Positions 43,500-52,801 of a DNA stretch of 64,000 bases are shown piece by piece; position 1 is the stretch's first letter; every line of letters starts with the position of its first letter. The stretch spans positions 744,001-808,000 of the forward strand of contig JANEZZ010001393.1 in assembly GCA_026122225.1 (NCBI GenBank), given 5' to 3'. The notes under the pieces were generated by a model. It had not been told where the DNA came from. It saw only the letters and a list, made by a program, of their open reading frames with translations, and searched no databases. The position numbers and the translations under genes were made by a program. This DNA comes from Heloderma charlesbogerti. Taxonomy: Eukaryota > Chordata > Lepidosauria > Squamata > Helodermatidae.

Positions 43500-44596
43500 C
43501 TTGTGTTACTCCTGGTGCTTAAGAATAATCCCAACCGGTGGGCAAAAAGCAACTCTGAATTGTCACCATTGCAAAAAAAAAAAAATCAAATAAAAATCCA
43601 ACCTTGGCTGGGATCGTAATGGGTCACTGCGGGTGCCACTGACTCGGAATGGACTCTACACTGGATAAGATTTTCAGATCTTGAGAGATTGAGTCTATCC
43701 TCATGAGTGATGCTGAAAACAGTGTTTGAATTTCCAGTGTCTGAACAATGAGAGCTACATTATGTTCCAATTAATTTTGTTTTTAATATGCCTCTTCCTG
43801 TATTGCATTCACTTTCAAAAGTGGATTGGTGGGGCATTTTGCAAATAATGCTAACTGGTGCCAGTTTTTATGGTACAACAGAAATGCAAGTGCGTGCCTA
43901 TCTGTAGGAAGTATAGCTACTCTATAGGTAGGTATATAATAGATACACTTCATAAGACAAAGTAGGGTACCGCTCTTACGCCAGTCTTCCTGTTATAATA
44001 AATATGTCCTGCTTTCAGCTGAGATTGGCTCCCACAGTGGCTTACAGTTACACTGTACACGAGTATAGTTACAATAGAGATACTAGTATGTTAGAATCTT
44101 CTGGTCCCTGGCAGGTGATGACATTGTCCAGATTCCTGGCTCTTTCTGCCAGGGGGAGGAAGCAGAAGTCACTGCTGATGGTAAAGATGCCAGCCCATAG
44201 AAACCCCTGTATTGATCTGCAGAGTTGTCTAATGGTGTTTCTTGGAAGGGTGGGAATGGTACTGGAGAATAGCTGTAGGTCTGCCAATAACTAACATTGT
44301 AGTAAGACCGAGGACTTGCTTGGAATTAAAGGACTGCTGTGACAGCAGGACAGATGGATCTTCTCCAAGGCAGACATGCTGGCTCCTGGCAGCCAACGCA
44401 CCTGAATTGTACCAATATGTAGTGCAAGACAAATTTCACCTGTGTCATGTCATTCCTACTTAGGAGTTTTCTGGTATCATGTTTGAATTGTCACATGACA
44501 TAAAAGCTTGGGGAAATTCTTTCTAGTAACATGGACTGCCTTGCTATCTTAAAACAAGATTTTAAACAATGGCTCTGGAAAACAAGAACAGGAATG
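43500..44596. other. Unassigned DNA downstream of TSPAN1
   Basis: No gene is seen. The words 'gctcccacagtggcttacagtta' (44027-44050) resemble the repeat at 32225. The short open frames carry no recognisable domain. Confidence 0.35.
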
Positions 44597-44797
44597 CTGA
44601 CTAGGGGGTGTTGGACTAGGGCCAAGGAGACCCAGGTTCAAATCCACAGACCTCCCAGGGTGACCTTGGGCCAGTCAGCCTAACCTATGTCACAAGACTA
44701 GTATGGAGACTGTGCGTGAGAGAGAGAGAGATGTATACTGCCCTGGACTGCTTGGAGGAAGGGCAAGATAAAAATGTAACTTAATTAAAAATATATT
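44597..44797 (+). repeat. MIR-like tRNA-derived SINE
   Basis: It contains 'cccaggttcaaatccacag' (B-box like), 'ggtgaccttgggccagtcag' (MIR core wording) and 'ctgccctggactgcttggagg', then an A/T tail. Opposite orientation to 25071-25300. Confidence 0.7.
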
Positions 44798-45982
44798 AAT
44801 CATTTGCTACTTAACTCTGATGTGGGATTTGAGCTGCAAGCTGAAACCCATAGCTTTTCTGTTTTTCCACTCTGACATTTTTCCACTCTGACCAGAGCTC
44901 AAGGGCCAGTAGACACTTTTTTTTTCTATGCAACCTCTGCTAAACATACTCAGATATGAGAACCCATGCATACATTGTAATGGAAGGACTAGGCTATTCT
45001 GGACATACTAGCAACCCCTATGAGTCATGGCCATGATAGCACTTTCTGTAGCAACTGTAATTATAGGAATTCCTGCAAACTGGCCTAGTTCTTATGGAGT
45101 CAGTAAACCTCTCTCTGGGCTATAGCACTTCAGAATGCAACTGGGAACTCGCATGATAAAACACCACAAACAAACCACCCTTCACAAAGGATAAACTTGA
45201 CCTCAGCTTTTCTGCCTTTTTCATGAGGGGAGCAATGCAGTGGTATAAAGTATGATATGAAGTCGTACAGCCTAGACTGGGGTTTACTGACTCCATGAGA
45301 ACTAGGCCTGTAGCTGCGCAAAACTATTTGCGCACTGATTATTCATGTGAGCATGTCCTACAGGGATGGTCAGTGCAGCTTCTGTGAACAATTGCTGTTG
45401 TGTGAATTTTCTCTTGGCAGACTGAGGTTATCACAAACAGGAAAGGGGTGAGTTTGAATAGATGACTGTTCCTGATGAACACGAGGTTTCTATAGCCACA
45501 TATAATTAAGTCATGCCAAGGAGGAAGTGGGAATTGTACACCGAAGCAAGGCTGCAAGTGAGTGAATGTGAGACTCTGGATTTGAAACCTAGATGATGAT
45601 AAAATGGTGCTACTACATCACTGGGGAAGAGTCCAGCTTCTTCAAACTCAATAGTATCCAATTTCTTGCTGCTACTAAAAATCCATGTTGCCTATTCTAG
45701 TTGCAACTGTGTGTTTGAATGAGAGAGCTGCTTATCCTAATCAAGAAAGCTATTTTCACAACAAGCTGTGCCAGGTGATCCCAACAGAGCAGTACGAGCT
45801 GGGCTCAAGGACAGGGTGTGCCCTTCAGTATGCTCTTTTGAAATGGCCCCCGCTTGGGCTTAATTGCCTTGAAAATGTGTGGGCACTGGATGGCCTTCTC
45901 TCTCCTGGGTGTGGCTTCTGAAGTTTCCAGGAAGCCTTGTGTATACGTCTCTGGGGTATCAGTGGATACCCCAGTCTGGTAT
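44798..45982. other. Unassigned DNA
   Basis: No gene, LINE or SINE recognised. A direct repeat 'tctggggtatcagtggatacc..tctggtatcagtgga' just before 45983 marks the MITE edge. Confidence 0.35.
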
Positions 45983-46140
45983 CAGTGGAGGGTGGTGGCT
46001 CCAATGTCAGTGGGGCAGTCAATCCGTTCCAGGTTTCAGTCAGAACTCCAAAGGAGCTATCCAAGAGTTCTGGCTGGTTCAGACTGAAACCTGGCATGGA
46101 TTCACTGCCTCACTGGCATCAGAGCTACCAGCCTCCACTG
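45983..46140. mobile_element. Palindromic hAT-like MITE (CAGTGGAGGCTGG family), copy 2
   Basis: It begins CAGTGGAGGGTGGTGGCTCC and ends GCTACCAGCCTCCACTG. 'gtttcagtcagaactcc' and 'gttctggctggttcagactgaaac' are its inner arms. No clear target duplication. Confidence 0.78.
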
Positions 46141-46577
46141 ATCAGATCAGCACATACATTTGTAAAATAGAAGGTCAGCATGATCACCACTGACAGCAGC
46201 AGCGCTGTTCTGAGTGAGGACTGAATCCAGACCAGTCCTCTCTTCTCCACTCAGGCCCAAGGGATCATTAGCCTTCAACATTGTCCCGCTCTCTGGACAG
46301 TCTGGGCCCACTCTTGCTCGCTGGTCTCCCCTCTGGGAATGGTTGGCTCTTCCACTTTGCATGTGTGTGTATGCACACAAGAGAGGCAGAGAAGGGATAG
46401 GGCAGCAAAATGCAAAGCTGCCAACTCTGCAATGCTGCAAATGACAAGAAGCCTAGCCAAAGTCCACTGCTGACTTTTCCCGTGGGCCAACAGCCCTTCA
46501 TGGGAAGAAGACCAGTGACCACTTCATAGAAATGTTGACAAGGTTCCATCATGTTTATGTTGCATTGTTGTTGTTGT

Positions 46578-47344
46578 TCAGTCGTTCAGTCGTGTCCGAC
46601 TCTTCGTGACCCCATGGACCATAGCACGCCAGGCCTTCCTGTCCTGTGCTCTCTCCCGGAGTGTGCTCAAGTTCATATTCATTGCATCGGTGATGCTATC
46701 TAGCCATCTCATCCTCTGCCATCCCCTTCTCCTTTTGCCTTCAGTCTTTCCCAGCATCAGGGAGAGAGAGAGTTTTCTCTTCGCATTAGGTGGCCAAAAT
46801 ATTTGAGCTTCAGCTTCAGTATCTGTCCTTCCAATGAGCACTCAGGGTTGATTTCCTTTAGGATGGACTGATTTGACCTCCTTGCAGTCCAGGGGACTCG
46901 TAAGAGTCTTCTCCAGCACCACAGTTCGAAAGCATCAATTCTTCGGCGCTCAGCCTTCCTTATAGTCCAGCTCTCACAGCCATACATTACTAGTGGGAAA
47001 ACCATAGCTTTGATTAGACGGACCTTTGTCGGCAAGGTGATGTCTCTGCTTCTTACTATGCTGTCTAGGTTTGCCATAGCTTTCCTCCCAAGGAGCAAGT
47101 GTCTTTTAATTTCATGGCTACAGTCACCATCTGCAGTGATCTTGGAGCCCAAGAAAGTAAAATCTGTCACTGCTTCCATTTCTTCCCCTTCTATATGCCA
47201 GGAAGTGATGGGGCCAGATGCCATGATCTTCGTTTTTTTAATGTTGAGTTTCAAACCAGCTTTTGCACTCTCCTCTTTCACCCTCAACAAGAGGCTCTTG
47301 AGATCCTCTTCGCTTTCTGCCATTAGGGTGGTATCATCTGCATA
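46578..47344 (-). pseudogene. BovB ORF2 reverse transcriptase, C-terminal part
   Basis: Immediately after the stop come YADDT and 'MAESEEDLKSLLLRVKEESA', then 'KTKIMASG', 'FTFLGSKITADGDC', 'MVFPLVMYGCESWTIRKAE' and 'RRIDAFELWCWRRLLRVPW'. Near 46765 a small deletion (the sister copies at 55005-55030 and 61550 have about four more bases) shifts the frame before the last block 'RQRMRWLDSI', 'AMVHGVTKSRTRLN'. Confidence 0.93.
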
Positions 47345-48604
47345 TCAGAGGTTGTTGATAATTCTCCCAGCAGTCTTAATTCCGACCTGTGATTCATCCA
47401 ACCCGGCGTTTCTCATGATGTACTCTGCATATAAGTTAAATAAGCAGGGTGACAATATGCAGCCTTGTCGTACTCCTTTCCCAATTTTGAACCACTCGGT
47501 TGTTCCATGTCTGGTTCTTACTGTTGCTTCTTGACCCTCGTACAGGTTTCTCAGGAGACAGGTAAGGTGGTCTGGTACTCCCATCACTTTAAGAATTTGC
47601 CACAGTTTGTTGTGATCCACACAATCAAAGGCTTTAGCGTAGTCAATGAAGCAGAAATAGACGTTTTTCTGGAATTCTCTTGCTTTCTCCATGATGCAGT
47701 GAATGTTGGCGATTTGATCTCTAGTTCCTCTGCCTCTTCGAAACCCAGCTTGTACTTCCAGTAGTTCTCGGTTCGCATACTGCTGAAGCCTAGCTTGTAG
47801 GATTTTGAGCATCACCTTGCTGGCATGTGAAATGAGCACAATTGTGCGGTAGTTTGAACACTCTTTGGCGTTGCCCTTCTTTGGAATTAGAATGTAAACT
47901 GACCTTTTCCAGTCTTGTGGCCATTGTTGAGTGTTCCAAATTTGTTGGCATATTGAATGCAGCACTTTAACAGCATCATCTTTTAGGATTTTAAATAGCT
48001 CAGCTGGAATACTGTCATCTCCGCTAGCTTTGTTGTTAGTAATGCTTCCTAAGGCCCACTTGACTTCACTCTCGAGGATGTCCGGCTCAAGTTCAGTGAC
48101 CGCACTATCATGGCTATCAGGGACATTCAGATCTTTCCTGTATAGTTCTTCTGTGTATTCTTTCCGCCTCTTCTTAATCTCATCTGCATCTGTTAGGTCC
48201 CTGCCTTCTTTGTCCTTTATCATGCCCATCTTTGCACAAAACATTCCCTTGAGATCTCCGATTTTCTTGAAGAGATCTCTAGTCTTTCCCATTCTGTTGT
48301 TTTCCTTGATTTCTTTGCATTGTTCATTTAAGAAGGCCTTCTTGTCTCTCCTTGCTATTCTCTGGAACTCTGCATTCAGTTGGATATATCTTCCCCTTTC
48401 TCCCTTGCTTTTCGCTTCCCTTCTTTCCTCAGCTACTTGTAAAGCCTCATCAGACAGCCACTTGGCTTTCTTGCATTGCTTTTTCTTTGGGATGGATTTC
48501 GTTGCTGCCTCCTGAACAATGTTACGGACCTCCGTCCATAGTTCCTCAGGCACTCTGTCTATCAGGTCTAATCCCTGAAATCTATTCCTCACCTCTATAT
48601 TCAT
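47345..48604 (-). pseudogene. BovB ORF2 reverse transcriptase, N-terminal part
   Basis: The 419-codon frame carries 'KAKWLSDEALQVAEERREAK' (linker), 'SGDDSIPAELFKIL', 'DWKRSVYILIPKKG', 'NYRTIVLISHASKVMLKIL', 'AGFRRGRGTRDQI', 'FIDYAKAFDCVDHNKLW' and 'GVRQGCILSPCLFNLYAE'. It ends at a TGA (47345-47347) right before the catalytic YADD. The stop fits CGA changed to TGA by CpG decay. Confidence 0.95.
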
Positions 48605-49441
48605 AAGGGATATGACTTAGGTCATACCTGAATGGTTTAGTGGTTTTCCCTATGTTCTTCAATTTAAGCCGAAATTTTGCAACAAGAAGCTCAAGATCTG
48701 AGCCACAGTCAGCTCCAGGTCTTGTTTTGACTGACTGTATAGAGCTTCTCCATCTTTGGCTGCAAAGGACATAATCAATCTGATTTCGATATTGACCATC
48801 TGGTGATGTCCATGTGTAGAGTCGTCTCTTGTGCTGTTGGAAAAGAGTGTTTGCTATGATCAGCGTGTTCTCTTGGCAAAACTCTATTAGCTTTTGTCCT
48901 GCTTCATTTTGTACACCAAGGCCATGCCTGCCTGTTATCCCGGTGATTTCTTGACTTCCTACTTTAGCATTCCAATCCCCTATGATGAAGAGGACATCTT
49001 TTTTTGGTGTTAGTTCTAGAAGGTGTTGTAGGTCTTCATAGAACCGATCAACCTCAGCTTCTTCGGCATCAGTGGTTGGGGCATAGACTTGAATTACTGT
49101 GATGTTGAATGGTTTGCCTTGGATTCGTACTGAGATCATTCTATCATTTTTAAGATTGTACCCCAGTACTGCTTTTCCCACCCTTTTGTTGACTATGAGT
49201 GCTACTCCATTTCTTCTAAGGATCCTTGCCCACAGTAGTAGATATGATGGTCACCTGAATTAAATTTGCCCATGCCTGTCCATTTTAGTTCACTGATTCC
49301 CAAGATGTCGATGTTCAATCTTGCCATCTCATGTTTGACCACCTCCAGCTTACCTTGATTCATTGATCTGACATTCCAGGTTCCTAAACAATATTGTTCT
49401 TTACAGCATCGGATTTTCTTTTCACCACCAGACACATCCAC
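48582..49441 (-). pseudogene. BovB ORF2 endonuclease domain (frameshifted)
   Basis: The first part (49441-49202) reads 'LGTWNVRSMNQGKLEVVKHE' and 'DILGISELKWTGMG'. A single-base loss near 49224 shifts the frame. The second part (49181-48582) reads 'ISVRIQGKPFNITVIQVYAP', 'LFIIGDWNAKVG', 'TWTSPDGQYRNQIDYVL' and 'GSDLELLVAKF'. These are the endonuclease motifs of RTE LINEs; the usual terminal SDH block reads GSDLELL here. A second shift near 48600 cuts it from the RT. Confidence 0.92.
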
Positions 49442-49455
49442 AGCTGAGTGTCCTT

Positions 49456-49710
49456 TCAGGTTTGGCCCAGCCGCTTCACTCTTTCTGGCGCTACTTGGAA
49501 TACCCTCTGCTCTTCCCCAGTAGTATATTGGACACCTTCCGACCTGAGGGGCTCATCTTCCGGCGTCATCTCTTTTAGCCTTGTGATACGTTCCATGGGG
49601 TTTTCTTGGCAACAATACTGGAGTGGGTTGCCATTTCCTTCTCCAGTGGACCACATTTTGTCAGAACTTTCTGCCATGACCTGTCTGTCTTGGGTGGCCC
49701 TGCACGGCAT
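49456..49710 (-). pseudogene. BovB 5' leader open frame
   Basis: The minus-strand frame holds 'STGEGNGNPLQYCCQENPME'. The same DNA ('ggagaaggaaatggcaaccc', 'ctccagtattgttgcc') matches the head of ruminant Bov-A SINEs, which were built from BovB ends. Whether this frame is translated is unknown. Confidence 0.55.
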
Positions 49711-49769
49711 AGCTTATGGCTTCACTGAGTTACGCAAGCCCCTTCGCCACAACAAGGCAGTGATCCATG

Positions 49770-50699
49770 TATGTATTTTGTTGCAAACAAAACCCCAAAG
49801 ATTAAATACATTCATGAAGACTATCTGTTCATGTCTATTTAGCTGTGATAGCTAAATGAAACCTCCCATGTTCAAAGGTAAGTATATCTTTTGTGTACTA
49901 AGTACTGAAGATGGAGGGAGGAAAGCTGTCCCCTGCTCAGCCTGCTTCTGTTGACTTTTTAGAGCAATCCGGATTGCCACTGCTGGAAAAGGGATGCCAA
50001 ACCGGAAGGCCCTCAGTCTGATCCAGCACAGCAACTGTTTTCATGGTATACAAAATAATTGCCTCTACCCTGCAAACCTTCCGGGAAGCCCCAGTGCTGA
50101 ACACATTAACCACACATTGTTTCACTATTACTTTGCAACATCAAGGTATATTTTTGTTTGGCTTAAAGAAACAAGGGAAAGCATGGCTTCTACCACTCTG
50201 TGGTTATGCATAATACGTAAAAACACACACAGAGGAAAGCATGGATACCTTATGTTATGTGGATAAGGAGGAGTGAGGCAGACAGGAGCAGGCTGAAGGA
50301 ACATCAGGGCCTGTTCCAGGTGGACTGCCCCACCCCAAAGGAGATGAGAGGTAAAGCAGAGCTATTCCACCAGCACTGCTGAAAATCTACTTAATTTTTT
50401 CCTTTTTCCTCCCCATCTCCTTTTCCTTGGATGTTGTGTCTTTAAAAAAAAAAAAAAGCTTGCAAGCCCGTAGACAGGGTTATTTTACTGATAGATTGCA
50501 AGGCACTCTGGGAGCCTTGTTTGGCTGAGGAGAAGCATAAAAATACTTTACATAATAAATAATAAGAAGTAACACTAACCACTGTTCCAGTTGCTGAACT
50601 GGAAAAGGTTGTTGATCTTAACATCTCCAGCACCTTAAGGCCTAAATATGGGTCAGCTGCGCTAGGAACCAACCCTGCAAGAAGCTGTTGTTCATTTAA
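49770..50699. other. Unassigned DNA
   Basis: No recognised gene or element; a poly-A run lies at about 50443-50456. Confidence 0.35.
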
Positions 50700-50826
50700 C
50701 CCAGCCTTTCCCAATCCACTGCCCTCCAGATGTGTTGGACAGCAACTCCCAGCACCCCCAGCCAGCCCAGATGTTGGGCACTGCAGTCCGTCGCATCTGG
50801 AGGACCCCGGGGTTAAGGAAGGCTGG
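50700..50826. repeat. Palindromic MITE (CCAGATGTTTTGGA family)
   Basis: 'cagcctttcccaatccactgccctccagatg' (in parts 'cagcctttcccaatcc', 'ctgccctccagatg') mirrors 'catctggaggaccccggggttaaggaaggctg'. The inside holds 'caactcccagcacccccagcc'. Confidence 0.7.
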
Positions 50827-50887
50827 TATCACCTGTTAGCTGAAGCAAAACGTTCAAATGTATTCAGGGCTGGCAATTTTGTTTGTG

Positions 50888-50889
<2 letters not shown>

Positions 50890-50933
<44 letters not shown>
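50890..50933. repeat. (CT)n microsatellite
   Basis: About 22 CT units without interruption. Confidence 0.97.
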
Positions 50934-50936
<3 letters not shown>

Positions 50937-51397
50937 AGCCAATATTGATGTCAGTGGGCAATCTACTGCCCTTAACATGATGATAACTTATACAAACCAA
51001 CTGGATGCTTTTTCAAAAGCAGCCTCTGATGTAGGCAAATGTGGCTTTGGTATAAGCATGGAAGAACTGAGTAAATAGTTCAGCCATGAACTGGCTGATT
51101 TACCTGTTGCATTTATATCCAGCCCTTCCTCTGAATGTACACAACTTCCAGAGGGGAGGGATGGCTTTGTGGTTTTGCTGGAATATACTCAGAATCTTGC
51201 ATTACAGTAAAGGCAAACAGGTTTATTGTGTAGTCAGCTTTAGTACATAGGGCTATAGGATGAAAGGTTCTTAAGTCAGTACATTCTAGACATGGGAAAT
51301 GATCTCAGACACATGTCCAACTGTGTGCTCAATTGGCATGCATCCCCTCATTTGTTTCCCCCACTAGCAGTAATGTTTTAAGATTTTTTCGTTATAA
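50934..51397. other. Unassigned DNA
   Basis: No gene or repeat is recognised. Confidence 0.35.
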
Positions 51398-51903
51398 CAG
51401 AGGTGCAGAACCTCAGGCCTGGGGGCCAAGTCTGTTTCTCCAGGGTCCCCCAGAAGGCCCCACCCCCTTCACTGAAACACTGATTGTTTCATGGTTTCCC
51501 AGCTTTTGTGCAGTTTTTTTCCAGTGGAGGCTGGTGGCTCCGATGTCAGTGGGGTGGTAAATCCGCTCTGGTTTTCAGTCGGAACCAGTCAGAACTCTAA
51601 AGGAGCTATCCAAGGGGCTTTGCACCTTGGATGGCTCCTTTAGAGTTCTGACTGCTGAAACCCAGAGCGGATTTACCACCCCACTGACATCGGAGCCACC
51701 AGCCTCCACTGTTTTCCCCCCATGCTAAAAGGTTGAAATGCCTCTGCTAAGGCTTAGTTACTGGCAGTAAGAGCTTTAAGCTGAAATAGGCTGGTATTTT
51801 GGCTCCACCCCTTTTGTCTTTGGCCCTGCCCACCAATGGAATGAGGCCCTCGAGAGCTTCTCTGAAATTTGACCCTTTGGCTGAAAGAGGTTCAACACCC
51901 CTG
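51398..51903 (-). mobile_element. hAT-like MITE (GAACCTCTTTCAGCC family) split by another MITE
   Basis: The ends are CAGAGGTGCAGAACCTC and GAGGTTCAACACCCCTG (+ strand). The body holds 'ctaaggcttagttactggcag', shared with 24621-24918, so its orientation is reversed relative to 36647 and 41776. It is interrupted at 51522-51711. Confidence 0.78.
51522..51711. mobile_element. Palindromic hAT-like MITE (CAGTGGAGGCTGG family), copy 3, nested
   Basis: The best hairpin of the family: 'cagtggaggctggtggctcc' and 'ggagccaccagcctccactg' are perfect inverted ends, with 'aactctaaaggagctatccaagg' / 'ccttggatggctcctttagagtt' inside. It lies in the body of the MITE at 51398-51903. Confidence 0.88.
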
Positions 51904-52269
51904 ATCTATAATATAAAGGAAGGAGAATCATTAAACTTTAAATGTATGTTATCATTTTTAATAACTGATATATCATTCTCTTTGGGTGGTACAACAACAA
52001 TTCTGTATATATTACAGTTTTGGGCCTCTAGGCATTAATTTTGGGGCCTTGTACAAATTTGTAACATAGGTCCCCTTTCCCTCTCCCCACCAGAAAAGGT
52101 TTTGTCCATTCTGAAAAACATTCTGGAAGACTGATTGGTGTCTTAAATTTCATTTACTTCCCTTAGTTTTAGTTCCTTGTGTTTCTGGCTGCCTGACTTG
52201 TACTTATATCTAGTCATGGCAGTATGCCAGATAAATATTTTGTTAGTTATACGCACATGCCCTCTAGAG

Positions 52270-52793
52270 CAGGGGTCCCCAACCCCTGGGTTGTGGATCG
52301 GTACTGGTCCATGGCCTGTTAGGAACCGGGCCGCAGTAGGGGTGTGGGAACCCCCCTTACCTTGGGTCTGCGGGGGGGAGGCGATCCTTCCCTCCCCCCC
52401 GGAATCCTTGCCGGCCCTGGCTGGCTCTGCTCTGTAGCAAGTCCGCAGAGCTGCCAGCTGGCTCTGGCCGCTGGCGGACTTCCGGCCGCTGGGACGCAAA
52501 TGGCATCCGCTATGCGGACGCCATTTGCATCCCTGTTCTTTGCAGTAATAGGCTACATAAAGATTTTTGTAGCCTATTACTTGAAGAACAGGGACGCAAA
52601 TGGTGTCCACTACGAGGCCGGAGCCGGCGAGGATTCCAGGAGGGGAGGATGGATCGCCCCCCCGCCCGCGGACCCAAGGTAAGGGGGGTTCCCACACCCC
52701 TACTGCGGCCCGGTCCCATCCCCCCCCCCCGTCTGTGGAAAAATTGTCTTCCATGACACTGGTCCCTGGTCCCAAAAAGGTTGGGAACCGCTG
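52270..52793. mobile_element. hAT element with perfect 8-bp duplication, outer of a nested pair
   Basis: The ends are CAGGGGTCCCCAACCCC and AAGGTTGGGAACCGCTG. Perfect copies of CTCTAGAG flank it (52262-52269 and 52794-52801). The body words 'ggtccatggcctgttagg' and 'gtggaaaaattgtcttcca' match a widespread amniote hAT family that I recognise but will not name. It lacks a transposase. Confidence 0.85.
52337..52702. mobile_element. TAGGGGTGT-family MITE, inner of a nested pair
   Basis: The arms TAGGGGTGTGGGAACCCCCC and GGGGGGTTCCCACACCCCTA are perfect inverted repeats, extended by 'ttaccttgggtc' / 'gacccaaggtaa'. The centre has 'gggacgcaaatggcatccgc', 'aataggctacataaagatt' and inverse copies, as in 14940-15578. 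The flanks GGCCGCAG and CTGCGGCC are inverse, not direct, copies of each other. Confidence 0.82.
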
Positions 52794-52801
52794 CTCTAGA
52801 G

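Larger units (their letters stand above)
46565..49768 (-). mobile_element. RTE-BovB LINE, near full length
   Basis: About 3.2 kb, the usual BovB size. The 3' end lies at the left, with a (TTG)n tail on the + strand and 'agtcgtgtccgactcttcg'. The 5' end is at about 49768 ('ggcttgcgtaactcagtgaa' on the minus strand). It encodes an endonuclease and a reverse transcriptase in order. At least three frameshifts and one stop break it. BovB is shared between squamates and ruminants by horizontal transfer. There is little decay, so the insertion is fairly young. Confidence 0.95.

Noticed and set aside
47931..48515. 194-codon plus-strand frame inside BovB
   Set aside because: It is the antisense shadow of the BovB reverse transcriptase, serine- and leucine-rich with no domain.
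46565..49768. Functional BovB element
   Set aside because: The stop before YADD and at least three frameshifts rule out an active protein from this copy.
52143..52775. 210-codon minus-strand frame
   Set aside because: It spans the nested MITEs at 52270-52793 and reads their palindromes.
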